Below are positions 10,965 through 19,074 of a stretch of DNA of 64,000 nucleotides, in pieces. Position numbers and translations under genes: made by a program. Below the pieces are notes generated by a model. It was not told where the DNA came from. It did no database searches and saw only the letters and a list, made by a program, of their open reading frames with translations. This stretch comes from Agrobacterium tumefaciens (GTDB lineage: Bacteria > Pseudomonadota > Alphaproteobacteria > Rhizobiales > Rhizobiaceae), in assembly GCF_005221325.1 (NCBI RefSeq), contig NZ_CP039888.1, positions 1,054,001 to 1,118,000 of the forward strand, given 5' to 3'. The stretch's first letter is position 1. Every line of letters begins with the position of its first letter.

Positions 10965-10994
10965 CCCGGAGGTGTTTTTGCCTCCGGGTTTTTC
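10965..10994 (+). terminator. Rho-independent terminator after lolCD
   Basis: Perfect arms CCCGGAGG (10965-10972) and CCTCCGGG (10981-10988) are followed by five T. It separates lolCD from the SOS-type promoter at 11082. Confidence 0.88.
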
Positions 10995-11081
10995 GCTTTG
11001 GAGTCAGGGGCTTGTTGCCCCTCATCCGGGAACCGAAGGCGATTCTGCTGCATTAGCAAGGGGAATATCAGCAAAACCCTG

Positions 11082-11116
11082 TTGACAATCGAACAAAATG
11101 AGAACAAAGTTGGAAC
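11082..11116 (+). promoter_or_regulatory. promoter with two overlapping LexA (SOS) boxes
   Basis: Three GAAC words at 11091-11094, 11102-11105 and 11113-11116 are separated by exactly seven bases each. This gives two overlapping copies of the alphaproteobacterial LexA box (GAAC-N7-GAAC, equivalent to GTTC-N7-GTTC). A perfect -35 hexamer TTGACA lies at 11082-11087, so bound LexA would cover the spacer and -10 region. The boxes end 21 bases before the start codon of the 28-residue peptide at 11138. Confidence 0.85.
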
Positions 11117-11137
11117 ATAACGAGTAAGGAGAGACCA

Positions 11138-11224
11138 ATGACTGATTTCATCCGTGACGTTGCCGCTTTCGCCTCCATCGCTGTCTTTGTTGCCAGCTTT
11201 TCGGTGATCCTCACCGCCCTGTGA
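11138..11224 (+). CDS. 28-residue single-pass membrane peptide, SOS-controlled (SidA-like candidate)
   Basis: ATG 11138 has a good ribosome-binding site (TAAGGAGAG, 11124-11132) and encodes 28 residues: a short polar head MTDFIRDV followed by one hydrophobic helix to the end. It lies directly behind tandem LexA boxes and 105 bases upstream of dnaE. Caulobacter SidA, an SOS-induced inner-membrane inhibitor of cell division, is a 29-residue peptide of the same design. I recall it lying near a DNA polymerase III alpha gene, but I am not certain. Function is therefore an inference: a division inhibitor made after DNA damage. Nothing suggests an enzyme. Too short for normal gene calling. Confidence 0.7.
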   Translation: MTDFIRDVAAFASIAVFVASFSVILTAL

Positions 11225-11329
11225 AGAAGACACCGGCGCAGAAGCCTGTATGGACGCCGCAAAATGGTGGACATTGAGCGCCGGAAATCGGAAAATCGCC
11301 CCCTCGATTCAGAATGACAGGAAGACGAT

Positions 11330-14300
11330 ATGGGCGATACGGTTGTGCGTGGAGAGACCTCTGGCGAAACGTTGAACACCCCCGGTTTCGTCCATCTTCG
11401 GGTTCATTCCGCTTATTCCCTGCTTGAGGGGGCGTTGCCCCTCAAGAAAATCATGTCCAAGGCCGTTGGCGACGGTCAGCCGGCCATTGCCATTACCGAT
11501 ACCAACAATCTCTTCGTTGCGCTGGAATTTTCCGAAAAGGCGCGGGACGAAGGTCTGCAGCCCATCATCGGCTGTCAGCTGTCCATCGACATGCAGGATG
11601 CGGCGGAGGATCGCCGTAACCACAACAGCCATCTCCAGAAGCTTCCGGCCATCGTTCTCCTCGCCGCCAATGCGGAAGGGTATGAGCGGCTGGTGGACCT
11701 CGTCAGCCGCGCCTATCTGGACGGCGAGGGCGGAAGCCATTCCGTGCACATTACCCGCGCATGGCTGGAGGAGGCCTCCAATGCCGGCCTCATCGCGCTG
11801 ACCGGTGCTTCCGGCGGCCCTGTCGATATGGCGCTGAAGGAAGGCCACGCCGCACAGGCGAAGGAACGGCTCCTGGCGCTGAAGTCGCTCTTCGGTGACA
11901 GGCTCTATATGGAATTGCAGCGACAGTCCGGTTACGACCGCTCCCATGAGCGGCGCCTGATTGGTCTCGCTTATGAACACGACATTCCCCTTGTTGCTAC
12001 CAACGAGGCGTTTTTCCCATCCAAGGCTGACTACGAGGCACATGATGCGCTGATGGCGGTGGCGCACAACGCCATCGTATCCGATGACAGCCGGTTCCGC
12101 CTGACACCCGATCATTACCTCAAGAGCCGTGCGGAGATGACGGCGCTGTTTGCCGATCTTCCCGAGGCGTTGGAAAATACTGTCGAGATTGCGCTCCGTT
12201 GCTCCTATGTGCTGAAGAAGCGCGGGCCGATCCTGCCGCGTTTCACCGGCGCCAGCGACGATCCGGAAGCGGCCGAACGCGCCGAAACCGAGGAGCTGCG
12301 CCGCCAGGCGGTGGAGGGGCTGGATCAGCGCCTTGCCGCACTCGGCATGGCGCCCGGTTATACGGAGCAGGATTATCGCGAGAGACTGGATTTCGAACTC
12401 GGCGTCATCTCGCGCATGAAGTTTCCCGGTTACTTCCTGATCGTTGCCGACTTCATCAAATGGGCCAAGCAGCATGATATTCCGGTCGGGCCGGGCCGTG
12501 GTTCGGGTGCGGGCTCTCTTGTCGCTTATGCGCTGACCATTACCGATGTCGATCCGCTGCGCTTCTCGCTGCTGTTCGAACGCTTTCTCAATCCTGAGCG
12601 CGTTTCGATGCCCGACTTCGATATCGACTTCTGCCAGGATCGCCGCGAAGAGGTGATCCGCTACGTGCAGGCCAAATATGGCCGCGAGCAGGTGGCGCAG
12701 ATCATCACCTTCGGTTCGCTGCAGGCGCGCGCGGCCCTGCGCGACGTCGGCCGTGTGCTGGAAATGCCCTATGGCCAGGTGGACAAGATCTGCAAACTGG
12801 TGCCCAACAACCCGGCCAACCCGACGCCGCTGTCCAAGGCGATCGAGGAAGAGCCGCGCCTGCAGGAGGAGGCGGACAAGGAGCCGGTCGTCGCCCGCCT
12901 GCTGGATATCGCCCAGAAGATCGAAGGACTTTACCGCCACGCCTCCACCCACGCCGCCGGTATCGTCATCGGCGACCGGCCGCTCTCCAAACTCGTACCG
13001 ATGTATCGCGATCCGCGATCCGATATGCCGGTCACCCAATTCAACATGAAATGGGTGGAAAGCGCCGGCCTCGTCAAATTCGACTTCCTCGGCCTGAAGA
13101 CGCTGACGGTGCTGAAAGTGGCCGTCGATTTTGTTGCCAAGCGGGGCATCAAGGTCGATCTCGCGGCAATTCCGCTCGAAGACACCAAAACCTATGAGAT
13201 GCTGTCGCGCGGCGAGACCATCGGCGTGTTCCAGGTGGAAAGTGCGGGCATGCGCAAGGCGCTGATCGGCATGCGCCCGGACTGCATCGAGGACATCATC
13301 GCGCTAGTGGCGCTTTATCGTCCCGGCCCGATGGAGAACATCCCGGTCTATAATGCCCGTAAACATGGCGAGGAGGAGCTGGAATCGATCCATCCGACCA
13401 TCGACCATCTCCTCAAGGAAACGCAGGGCGTTATCGTCTATCAGGAACAGGTGATGCAGATCGCGCAGGTCCTGTCAGGATATTCGCTCGGCGAGGCCGA
13501 TCTTCTGCGCCGCGCCATGGGCAAGAAGATCAAGGAGGAAATGGACCAGCAGCGCGAACGTTTCGTCGATGGTGCCATCAGGAACGGCGTGTCGAAGCCG
13601 CAGGCCGACACCATCTTCGATCTCCTGGCGAAATTCGCCAATTACGGCTTCAACAAAAGCCACGCCGCCGCTTACGCTATCGTGTCCTACCAGACCGCCT
13701 ATATGAAGGCGCATTATCCGGTGGAGTTCCTCGCGGCCTCCATGACACTCGATATGGCCAACACGGAAAAGCTCAACGATTTCCGGCAGGATGCGGGCCG
13801 CCTCGGCATCGAGGTCGTCGCGCCCTCGGTGCAGACCTCCTTCCGCCAGTTCGAGACGGGTGAAAACCGCATCTATTATTCGCTGGCCGCCATCAAGGGC
13901 GTGGGTGAGGGGGCGGTGGAACACATCGTCCAGGTGCGCGGTGACAAGCCATTCACGAGCCTCGAGGACTTCTGCCTGCGCATCGATCCGAAACAGATCA
14001 ACCGGCGTGTGCTGGAAAGCCTGATCAATGCCGGCGCCTTCGATTGTTTTGGCCGAGACCGCGCCGAGCTGATCGGCGGGCTGGATCGCATCATCGGTTA
14101 TGCCCAGATGGCGCAGAACAACCGCACCATCGGGCAATCGGACATGTTCGGCTCCGGTGGCGGCAACGGCCCTGAAAAGCTTGTCCTGCCCGCCTTCCAG
14201 TCGTGGCTCGCCTCGGAAAAGCTGCTGCGCGAATATCAGGTACTCGGTTTCTACCTCACCGCCCATCCACTCGATACCTATCGCCCCATATTGGATAAGT

Positions 14301-14830
14301 TGCGGGTGCAGAATTTCGCTGATTTTTCCGCCGCGGTGAAACAGGGCGCCACCGCCGGGCGTCTGGCCGGCACGGTCACCGGCAAGCAGGAGCGCAAGAC
14401 GCGCACCGGCAACAAGATGGGCATCGTCACCTTCTCGGATGCGTCAGGGCAATATGAGGCCGTGCTGTTTTCCGAAGGGCTCGGCCAATTCCGCGATCTG
14501 CTGGAAGTCGGCAAATCGCTTGTCATCACCGTACAGGCGGAAGAGCGGCCGGAGGGCATCGGCCTGCGTATCCAGACGGCTCAGTCGCTGGAAGAGAAAT
14601 CCGTGCAGATGCAGAAGGCGCTTCGGGTCTATGTACGCGATTCCGGCCCGCTGAAGACGGTGGCCCGCCACCTCAACACTAAGGGCGACGGATCGGTTTA
14701 TTTCATTGTCATCAAAGATGAGGGCAGCCGCGAGATCGAGGTGGAGCTGACGGAGAAATACCGCATTTCACCTGAGATCGCCGCCGCGCTGCGGTCCGCG
14801 CCCGGTGTCGTTGATGTGGAATTGGTGTAG
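11330..14830 (+). CDS. dnaE: DNA polymerase III subunit alpha
   Basis: The 1166-residue replicative polymerase. The N-terminal PHP domain starts with FVHLRVHSAYSLLEGA (about residues 23-38). The polymerase core has GPGRGSGAGSLVAYAL and the catalytic PDFDIDFCQDRR segment near residues 425-435. A helix-hairpin-helix segment and a C-terminal OB-fold domain (about 1000-1080) follow. Length matches the DnaE1 replicative type and not the shorter error-prone ImuC/DnaE2. The ribosome-binding site is AGGAAG. It could be read in part from the SOS promoter at 11082, since no terminator lies between the small peptide gene and dnaE. Confidence 0.97.
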   Translation: MGDTVVRGETSGETLNTPGFVHLRVHSAYSLLEGALPLKKIMSKAVGDGQPAIAITDTNNLFVALEFSEKARDEGLQPIIGCQLSIDMQDAAEDRRNHNSHLQKLPAIVLLAANAEGYERLVDLVSRAYLDGEGGSHSVHITRAWLEEASNAGLIALTGASGGPVDMALKEGHAAQAKERLLALKSLFGDRLYMELQRQSGYDRSHERRLIGLAYEHDIPLVATNEAFFPSKADYEAHDALMAVAHNAIVSDDSRFRLTPDHYLKSRAEMTALFADLPEALENTVEIALRCSYVLKKRGPILPRFTGASDDPEAAERAETEELRRQAVEGLDQRLAALGMAPGYTEQDYRERLDFELGVISRMKFPGYFLIVADFIKWAKQHDIPVGPGRGSGAGSLVAYALTITDVDPLRFSLLFERFLNPERVSMPDFDIDFCQDRREEVIRYVQAKYGREQVAQIITFGSLQARAALRDVGRVLEMPYGQVDKICKLVPNNPANPTPLSKAIEEEPRLQEEADKEPVVARLLDIAQKIEGLYRHASTHAAGIVIGDRPLSKLVPMYRDPRSDMPVTQFNMKWVESAGLVKFDFLGLKTLTVLKVAVDFVAKRGIKVDLAAIPLEDTKTYEMLSRGETIGVFQVESAGMRKALIGMRPDCIEDIIALVALYRPGPMENIPVYNARKHGEEELESIHPTIDHLLKETQGVIVYQEQVMQIAQVLSGYSLGEADLLRRAMGKKIKEEMDQQRERFVDGAIRNGVSKPQADTIFDLLAKFANYGFNKSHAAAYAIVSYQTAYMKAHYPVEFLAASMTLDMANTEKLNDFRQDAGRLGIEVVAPSVQTSFRQFETGENRIYYSLAAIKGVGEGAVEHIVQVRGDKPFTSLEDFCLRIDPKQINRRVLESLINAGAFDCFGRDRAELIGGLDRIIGYAQMAQNNRTIGQSDMFGSGGGNGPEKLVLPAFQSWLASEKLLREYQVLGFYLTAHPLDTYRPILDKLRVQNFADFSAAVKQGATAGRLAGTVTGKQERKTRTGNKMGIVTFSDASGQYEAVLFSEGLGQFRDLLEVGKSLVITVQAEERPEGIGLRIQTAQSLEEKSVQMQKALRVYVRDSGPLKTVARHLNTKGDGSVYFIVIKDEGSREIEVELTEKYRISPEIAAALRSAPGVVDVELV

Positions 14831-14841
14831 GGCGAAAACCC

Positions 14842-16080
14842 TCACACCGGTCCTTCTTTCGTAACGGTGATGAAGTCGGTTCCGGTTCCTGTCTCCATTT
14901 GGTGACTGATGTCGGAAACGGTGATCGAGCTTCCGCTTGAAAGCTCCTGCTCGATCCGGTTGCGTATCTCCGTGGGGATTTCGAGGCGGCTGAGCACGGC
15001 GCTCAACTGGTCGAAACCGCCGGGCGCTTCGGTAACGGTGATGCCAAGCCGTTTGCGGGCGGCGGCCGGCAGATGATTTTCGAGCGTGACGCCGTTCCAT
15101 TCGGCGGTTCCGGCTGCGCGGTCCACGGAAACGGCCTCGAGGAAATGGGTTCCGAGTGCCACTTCCGGATCCTTGATAGTGATGGCAGCTTCGAACAGCG
15201 GTTTGAAGTCCTGCCGCACCATGATCTGGCCATTCGGCGGATGATCCTCACCGGCGGACGTATAAAGCGCCGTCACAAAGGCGTCGGTCAGAAGCGGTCC
15301 TGATGTTTTCAGCCCTTTCCAGCGCTTGAACCCATTGATGGCGTTCACCGTCATCTCTCCGGCATAGCCATCGGCGGAACCGGCGTCGAATCCGAGACGG
15401 GTCAGTACAGCCTGGATATCCATCACCTTTTCCCGCTCGCCGCGACGCGTAATGAGGATGCGCAGCGGCGAGGAGGCTTTGGTCTTTGCCGCCGGTTTGA
15501 TGGCCTGCGTCTTTTCATTGACGGCAACCTCGACCGCACCCAACGCCGCATCGAAGGTCGCCGGGCGCAGCTGCACATCCGACAGAAGCAGCTTGCCGTC
15601 ATCGGCATCGTCGCGTGGCGCAAACAGCGCCGGATGCTCTACGAAACGCAGAGAAACCGGGCGATCGGTGATGATGACATGGACACCGGCCTGCGTATCA
15701 CCGAAGAGTGACTTTGCAAATTTCGAGGGCAGGCGCACGCAGCCATGCGAGGCCGGATAATTCGGCACCTTGCCCTCGTGCAGCGCGATGCCAGACCATG
15801 TCAGCCGCTGCATGAAGGGCATGGGTGCGGCCGAATAGATATTCGACTCGTGATATTTCCGCTTTTCCAGAATGGAGAAGATGCCGCTCGGCGTCTCGTG
15901 CCCGGCCTTGCCGGTGGAGACTTTCGAGGTGGCGATGATCTCGCCATTCTCATAAAGCGAGAGCGACTGGTCGCTTTTGGACACCAGGATCTGCAGCGAC
16001 CGGCTGTCGGCGGCAAGCGCCGGAAAGGCAAGAATGCTGGCCGACAGCATGCCGGTCAGAAGACGGAGGCGAAGGGACAT
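14842..16080 (-). CDS. L,D-transpeptidase (YkuD family), exported
   Basis: The 412-residue protein has a signal peptide (about residues 1-23, ending FPALAA) and a YkuD domain whose catalytic SHGCVRLP motif places the cysteine at about residue 114. A long C-terminal part includes a peptidoglycan-binding-like segment (about 215-265). It should act in the periplasm on peptidoglycan, making 3-3 crosslinks or attaching proteins. In polarly growing Rhizobiales these enzymes are numerous. ATG 16080 is preferred because it gives a proper signal peptide; the frame opens 13 codons upstream. It is convergent with dnaE, with 11 bases between the stops. Confidence 0.9.
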   Translation of the reverse strand: MSLRLRLLTGMLSASILAFPALAADSRSLQILVSKSDQSLSLYENGEIIATSKVSTGKAGHETPSGIFSILEKRKYHESNIYSAAPMPFMQRLTWSGIALHEGKVPNYPASHGCVRLPSKFAKSLFGDTQAGVHVIITDRPVSLRFVEHPALFAPRDDADDGKLLLSDVQLRPATFDAALGAVEVAVNEKTQAIKPAAKTKASSPLRILITRRGEREKVMDIQAVLTRLGFDAGSADGYAGEMTVNAINGFKRWKGLKTSGPLLTDAFVTALYTSAGEDHPPNGQIMVRQDFKPLFEAAITIKDPEVALGTHFLEAVSVDRAAGTAEWNGVTLENHLPAAARKRLGITVTEAPGGFDQLSAVLSRLEIPTEIRNRIEQELSSGSSITVSDISHQMETGTGTDFITVTKEGPV

Positions 16081-16250
16081 GACGCAATACACCACATGCA
16101 CAAAACTTCCCTCACTCAATCATGCGAAGTTTAATGAAGTTTAAGGAAGCCACGGCCGCAACATCACTAATTTGTGTAAAATCTAAAATACATGGGTACG
16201 GGTGATGGGAGACGCTGTTGAGCAGGTCCCGAATGGCCATCTTCAGATCT

Positions 16251-17534
16251 CTATTTGCGGGTGCCGAAGGTGTAGCCGGTCTCGACGCTGCCCTTGCCGA
16301 ATTTGTCGCGCAGCTTGTCCATTGCTGCCTCCGCCGCCGCCCGCCGCGTGGCCTGTCTGTCGACGAGATCGGGCGGATCGGCGAGGCCAGCATCGCGCAG
16401 ATCGCTGACGCCGATGCCGATGAGGCGGAATTTCGTGCCGTCCGTTTCTTTCTCCAGCAGCGCAAGGCCGGTGCGGAATATGCGGTCGGCAAGCTGGGTC
16501 GGGTCATCAAGCCTGCGGTTGCGGGTGCGGCTCTTGAAGTCGGCAGTCTTCATCTTCAGCACCACCGTCTGGCCGGCAATGCCGCTTTTCTTCAGCCGCC
16601 AGGCAACCTTCTCGGAAAGCGACCGCAGGATCGGGACGAGGTCCTCATGGCGGGAAATATCGTTGAAGAAGGTGGTTTCGGACGATACGCTTTTGACCGG
16701 ATCGTTATTGTGCACATGTCGCTCGTCAATACCGCGCGAAAGTCGGAACAGTCGTTGCCCCATCACGCCGTAACGGCGCATCAGCTCGCTCTCCTCCATC
16801 TCCTGCAATTGCGCGATCATACGAATGCCATCCGCCTCCAGCGTCGCTGCAAAGGCCTTTCCCACGCCCCAGATGGTCGTGACCGGGCGCGCCGCCAGAA
16901 AGCACAGTGCCTCCGCTTCGCCGACTACCGAAAAGCCGCGCGGCTTTTGCAGGTCCGAGGCGACCTTGGCGAGAAACTTGCAATAGGAGAGCCCTGCCGA
17001 AACGCTCACCCCAACCTCTTTTTCCACGCGTCGGGTGAACTTCGCCAGCACACGCGCCGGCGGATCGTGATGCAGCTTCTCGGTGCCTGAAAGATCGAGA
17101 AATGCCTCGTCGATGGAAAGCGGCTGCACCAGCGGCGTCAATTCCTGCATCATCGCGCGGATTTCACGGCCGACACGGCTGTATTTTTCCATGTCGGGCT
17201 TGATGACCACCGCCTCCGGGCAGGCTTCCAGCGCCTTGAACATGGGCATGGCGGAGCGCACCCCGTGGATGCGGGCGATGTAACAGGCGGTGGAGACAAC
17301 CCCGCGCTTGCCGCCGCCAACGATGACAGGCTTGTCGGCCAGTTCCGGATTGTCGCGTTTTTCGACAGAGGCATAAAAAGCGTCGCAATCGATATGAGCG
17401 ATGCTCAGATCGTAGAGTTCGGAATGATAGAGGAGACGCGGGCTGCCACAGGCGCGACAACGCCTCAACCCTTCCGGCTGGCCAGCCAGACAGTCGCGGC
17501 AGAAACCGGGATCATAGCGGTGCGACGTGGACAT
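16251..17534 (-). CDS. dinB: DNA polymerase IV (Y family)
   Basis: The 427-residue translesion polymerase carries the Y-family catalytic motifs [14 protein letters not shown] (about residues 46-60) and [11 protein letters not shown] (about 140-150), followed by thumb and little-finger domains. An N-terminal extension has four cysteines at 12, 15, 26 and 29 (CX2C-X10-CX2C) and looks like a small zinc ribbon; E. coli DinB lacks it. A half-matching LexA box lies just upstream: AAAC-N7-GAAC at 17542-17556. SOS control is plausible but weaker than for the 11138 peptide. Confidence 0.94.
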   Translation of the reverse strand: MSTSHRYDPGFCRDCLAGQPEGLRRCRACGSPRLLYHSELYDLSIAHIDCDAFYASVEKRDNPELADKPVIVGGGKRGVVSTACYIARIHGVRSAMPMFKALEACPEAVVIKPDMEKYSRVGREIRAMMQELTPLVQPLSIDEAFLDLSGTEKLHHDPPARVLAKFTRRVEKEVGVSVSAGLSYCKFLAKVASDLQKPRGFSVVGEAEALCFLAARPVTTIWGVGKAFAATLEADGIRMIAQLQEMEESELMRRYGVMGQRLFRLSRGIDERHVHNNDPVKSVSSETTFFNDISRHEDLVPILRSLSEKVAWRLKKSGIAGQTVVLKMKTADFKSRTRNRRLDDPTQLADRIFRTGLALLEKETDGTKFRLIGIGVSDLRDAGLADPPDLVDRQATRRAAAEAAMDKLRDKFGKGSVETGYTFGTRK

Positions 17535-17679
17535 GGGCCGAAAACAAAACCAGAACGTTGCCGACCATACTCCGGCCGTGGCGATGGCTCAAGAGCGTTC
17601 CGGACAAAGCCGGGATTTGGAAGCCGCGACACGCTGGAAAAACTTGCATATCGCGCAGAAATATTTGATCTTGATCTAT

Positions 17680-17693
17680 ATTGTAGTTACAAT
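17680..17693. promoter_or_regulatory. candidate operator of the brnTA locus
   Basis: The inverted repeat ATTGTA-GT-TACAAT sits 15 bases before the brnT start, in an AT-rich promoter-like patch. BrnA-type antitoxins have a DNA-binding C-terminal domain and autoregulate, so this is the natural operator candidate. Confidence 0.4.
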
Positions 17694-17708
17694 TGTGATT
17701 TTTTACGC

Positions 17709-17996
17709 ATGTTCGAATGGGATGAAGACAAAAACCGGTCCAATATCCGAAAACACGGCGTCGGATTTCAGACCGCGATTCGAATCTTCGAAAACGTGGT
17801 CCTGTCCTGAGTCGATGAGCGCGCAGCCTATGGAGAGATGCGTCATCACACCATAGGGCAGATTGAAGGAGTTGTATTTTTGGCGGTCATTCATACCGAT
17901 CGCGCCGGCAAAATCCGCATCATCTTCGCCCGGCCGGCGAACCGCCGCGAAAGGAAACGTTATGACGAAGAAATACGAAAAAGAGCTGAGCCTTGA
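17709..17996 (+). pseudogene. brnT: BrnT-family ribonuclease toxin, broken by a nonsense codon
   Basis: The reading frame opens with MFEWDEDKNRSNIRKHGV, the classic BrnT start, and reads 33 codons to a TGA at 17808-17810. Continuing in the same frame restores the rest of the family: VDERAAYGEMRHHTIG, then a hydrophobic strand, then an IRIIFARPANRRERKRY-type C-terminus, ending at a TGA at 17994. The stop replaces a position that is usually tryptophan in the family (VLSWVDD), so one TGG to TGA change explains it. There is no frameshift. The 3' end overlaps the brnA start by 35 bases, as in intact loci. The toxin is expected to be inactive unless the stop is suppressed. Confidence 0.85.
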
Positions 17997-18222
17997 AGAG
18001 CTCGCAGCTTTGCCGGACGAGAAGATAGACTACAGCGATATACCGGAACTGGATGAGAACTTCTGGGTGAACGCAAAGCTTGTGGAGCCGGAAGGAACGC
18101 AGCAGATTACGCTAAGGGTCAAGAAATCCGTGATCGAGGCCTATAAATCCACGGGCAAGGGATATCAGACCCGTATGAACGCCGTTCTGGAATCCTACGC
18201 CCGCACATTGCGAAAAAGCTGA
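17962..18222 (+). CDS. brnA: BrnA-family antitoxin
   Basis: An 86-residue acidic-then-basic protein. Its N-terminal half (LSLEELAALPDEKIDYSDIPELDENFW) is the toxin-binding segment. The C-terminal half (TLRVKKSVIEAYKSTGKGYQTRMNAVLESY) is the DNA-binding domain of BrnA/COG3514. ATG 17962 has an AGGAAA ribosome-binding sequence inside the end of brnT. The antitoxin frame is intact while the toxin frame carries a stop, so it now has no obvious local partner. It may persist as an autorepressor or neutralise a related toxin elsewhere. Confidence 0.88.
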   Translation: MTKKYEKELSLEELAALPDEKIDYSDIPELDENFWVNAKLVEPEGTQQITLRVKKSVIEAYKSTGKGYQTRMNAVLESYARTLRKS

Positions 18223-18244
18223 CGCCCGCTGCCTGCTCGTCCCG

Positions 18245-18553
18245 TCAATACACACCTGAATCCAGCCCCGGCCCGGAAAAATGGTGCCAGGCGGCGGCCA
18301 CCGTTTCGGGGGATGTATCGGTGGCGGCACAGAACGCCATCAGGTCGGGCTCGTGGCTCATCAGGAAATCCGTCAGCCCCGCCAGAAAGCCGGGATCATT
18401 GACGGCCTGGCGCAGCATAGTGGCCTGTAATCCGCTCAAAGCCAGAAAACGCGCCAGCATGTCCGGTTCGTTTGCCAGCCAGCCAAGTATGGCGGCGGCC
18501 GTTTCTTGCGGATCCTGACCGGCATTGCCTTTGTTTTTCGTATCGCGCAGCAT
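18245..18553 (-). CDS. DUF3572 family protein
   Basis: A 102-residue, soluble, all-helical protein with the DUF3572 core (AILGWLANEPDMLARFLALSG, then a FLMSHEPDLMAFC segment). Function is unknown. It is a conserved alphaproteobacterial neighbour of divK and is transcribed divergently from it across a 131-base gap. Confidence 0.8.
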   Translation of the reverse strand: MLRDTKNKGNAGQDPQETAAAILGWLANEPDMLARFLALSGLQATMLRQAVNDPGFLAGLTDFLMSHEPDLMAFCAATDTSPETVAAAWHHFSGPGLDSGVY

Positions 18554-18684
18554 TTCTTCCCCGAAGTTACCTATTTTGAAACCAAATCCCTCTAGCCTTG
18601 CGCAACGAATGGACGATGGAATCGGTTCTCTGACAACTTATATGTCTGGATGAAGGTTTCAAAGCGAAACGGGGACTGCCCACC

Positions 18685-19056
18685 ATGCCCAAGCAGGTCA
18701 TGATAGTCGAAGACAACGAGCTGAACATGAAGCTCTTTCGCGACCTGATCGAAGCATCTGGCTATACGACGATTCAGACGCGCAACGGCATGGAGGCGCT
18801 CGATCTCGCCCGCAAGCACCGCCCGGACCTCATCCTCATGGATATCCAGCTGCCGGAGGTTTCCGGGCTGGAGGTGACGAAGTGGCTGAAGGAGGATGAC
18901 GAGCTGCATGTCATCCCGGTCATCGCGGTCACGGCCTTTGCCATGAAGGGTGATGAGGAGCGTATTCGCCAGGGTGGATGCGAGGCCTATGTGTCGAAGC
19001 CGATTTCCGTCCCGAAATTCATCGAAATCATCAAGACTTATCTGGGCGATGCGTGA
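18685..19056 (+). CDS. divK: single-domain response regulator, cell-cycle control
   Basis: The 123-residue receiver-only protein has phosphoacceptor D53 ([13 protein letters not shown]), the acidic pair ED at 9-10, and the conserved threonine and lysine (VTAFAMK, SKP). In alphaproteobacteria DivK is phosphorylated by DivJ and dephosphorylated by PleC, and restrains CtrA activity through DivL and CckA. pleD follows after 18 bases, the standard divK-pleD operon. The upstream gap contains one CcrM-type GAATC site (18619) but no TTAA-N7-TTAA CtrA box that I can see. Confidence 0.95.
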   Translation: MPKQVMIVEDNELNMKLFRDLIEASGYTTIQTRNGMEALDLARKHRPDLILMDIQLPEVSGLEVTKWLKEDDELHVIPVIAVTAFAMKGDEERIRQGGCEAYVSKPISVPKFIEIIKTYLGDA

Positions 19057-19074
19057 GGCGACTGGGGAACGGTT

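Noticed and set aside
11309..13039. Minus-strand open frame opposite dnaE (576 codons)
   Set aside because: Product shows no family pattern and lies entirely within dnaE's region, typical GC-rich shadow frame.
16131..16144. TTAA-N6-TTAA upstream of the L,D-transpeptidase as a CtrA box
   Set aside because: Spacing is six, not seven, and the downstream flank does not match; part of a GAAGTTTAA direct repeat instead.
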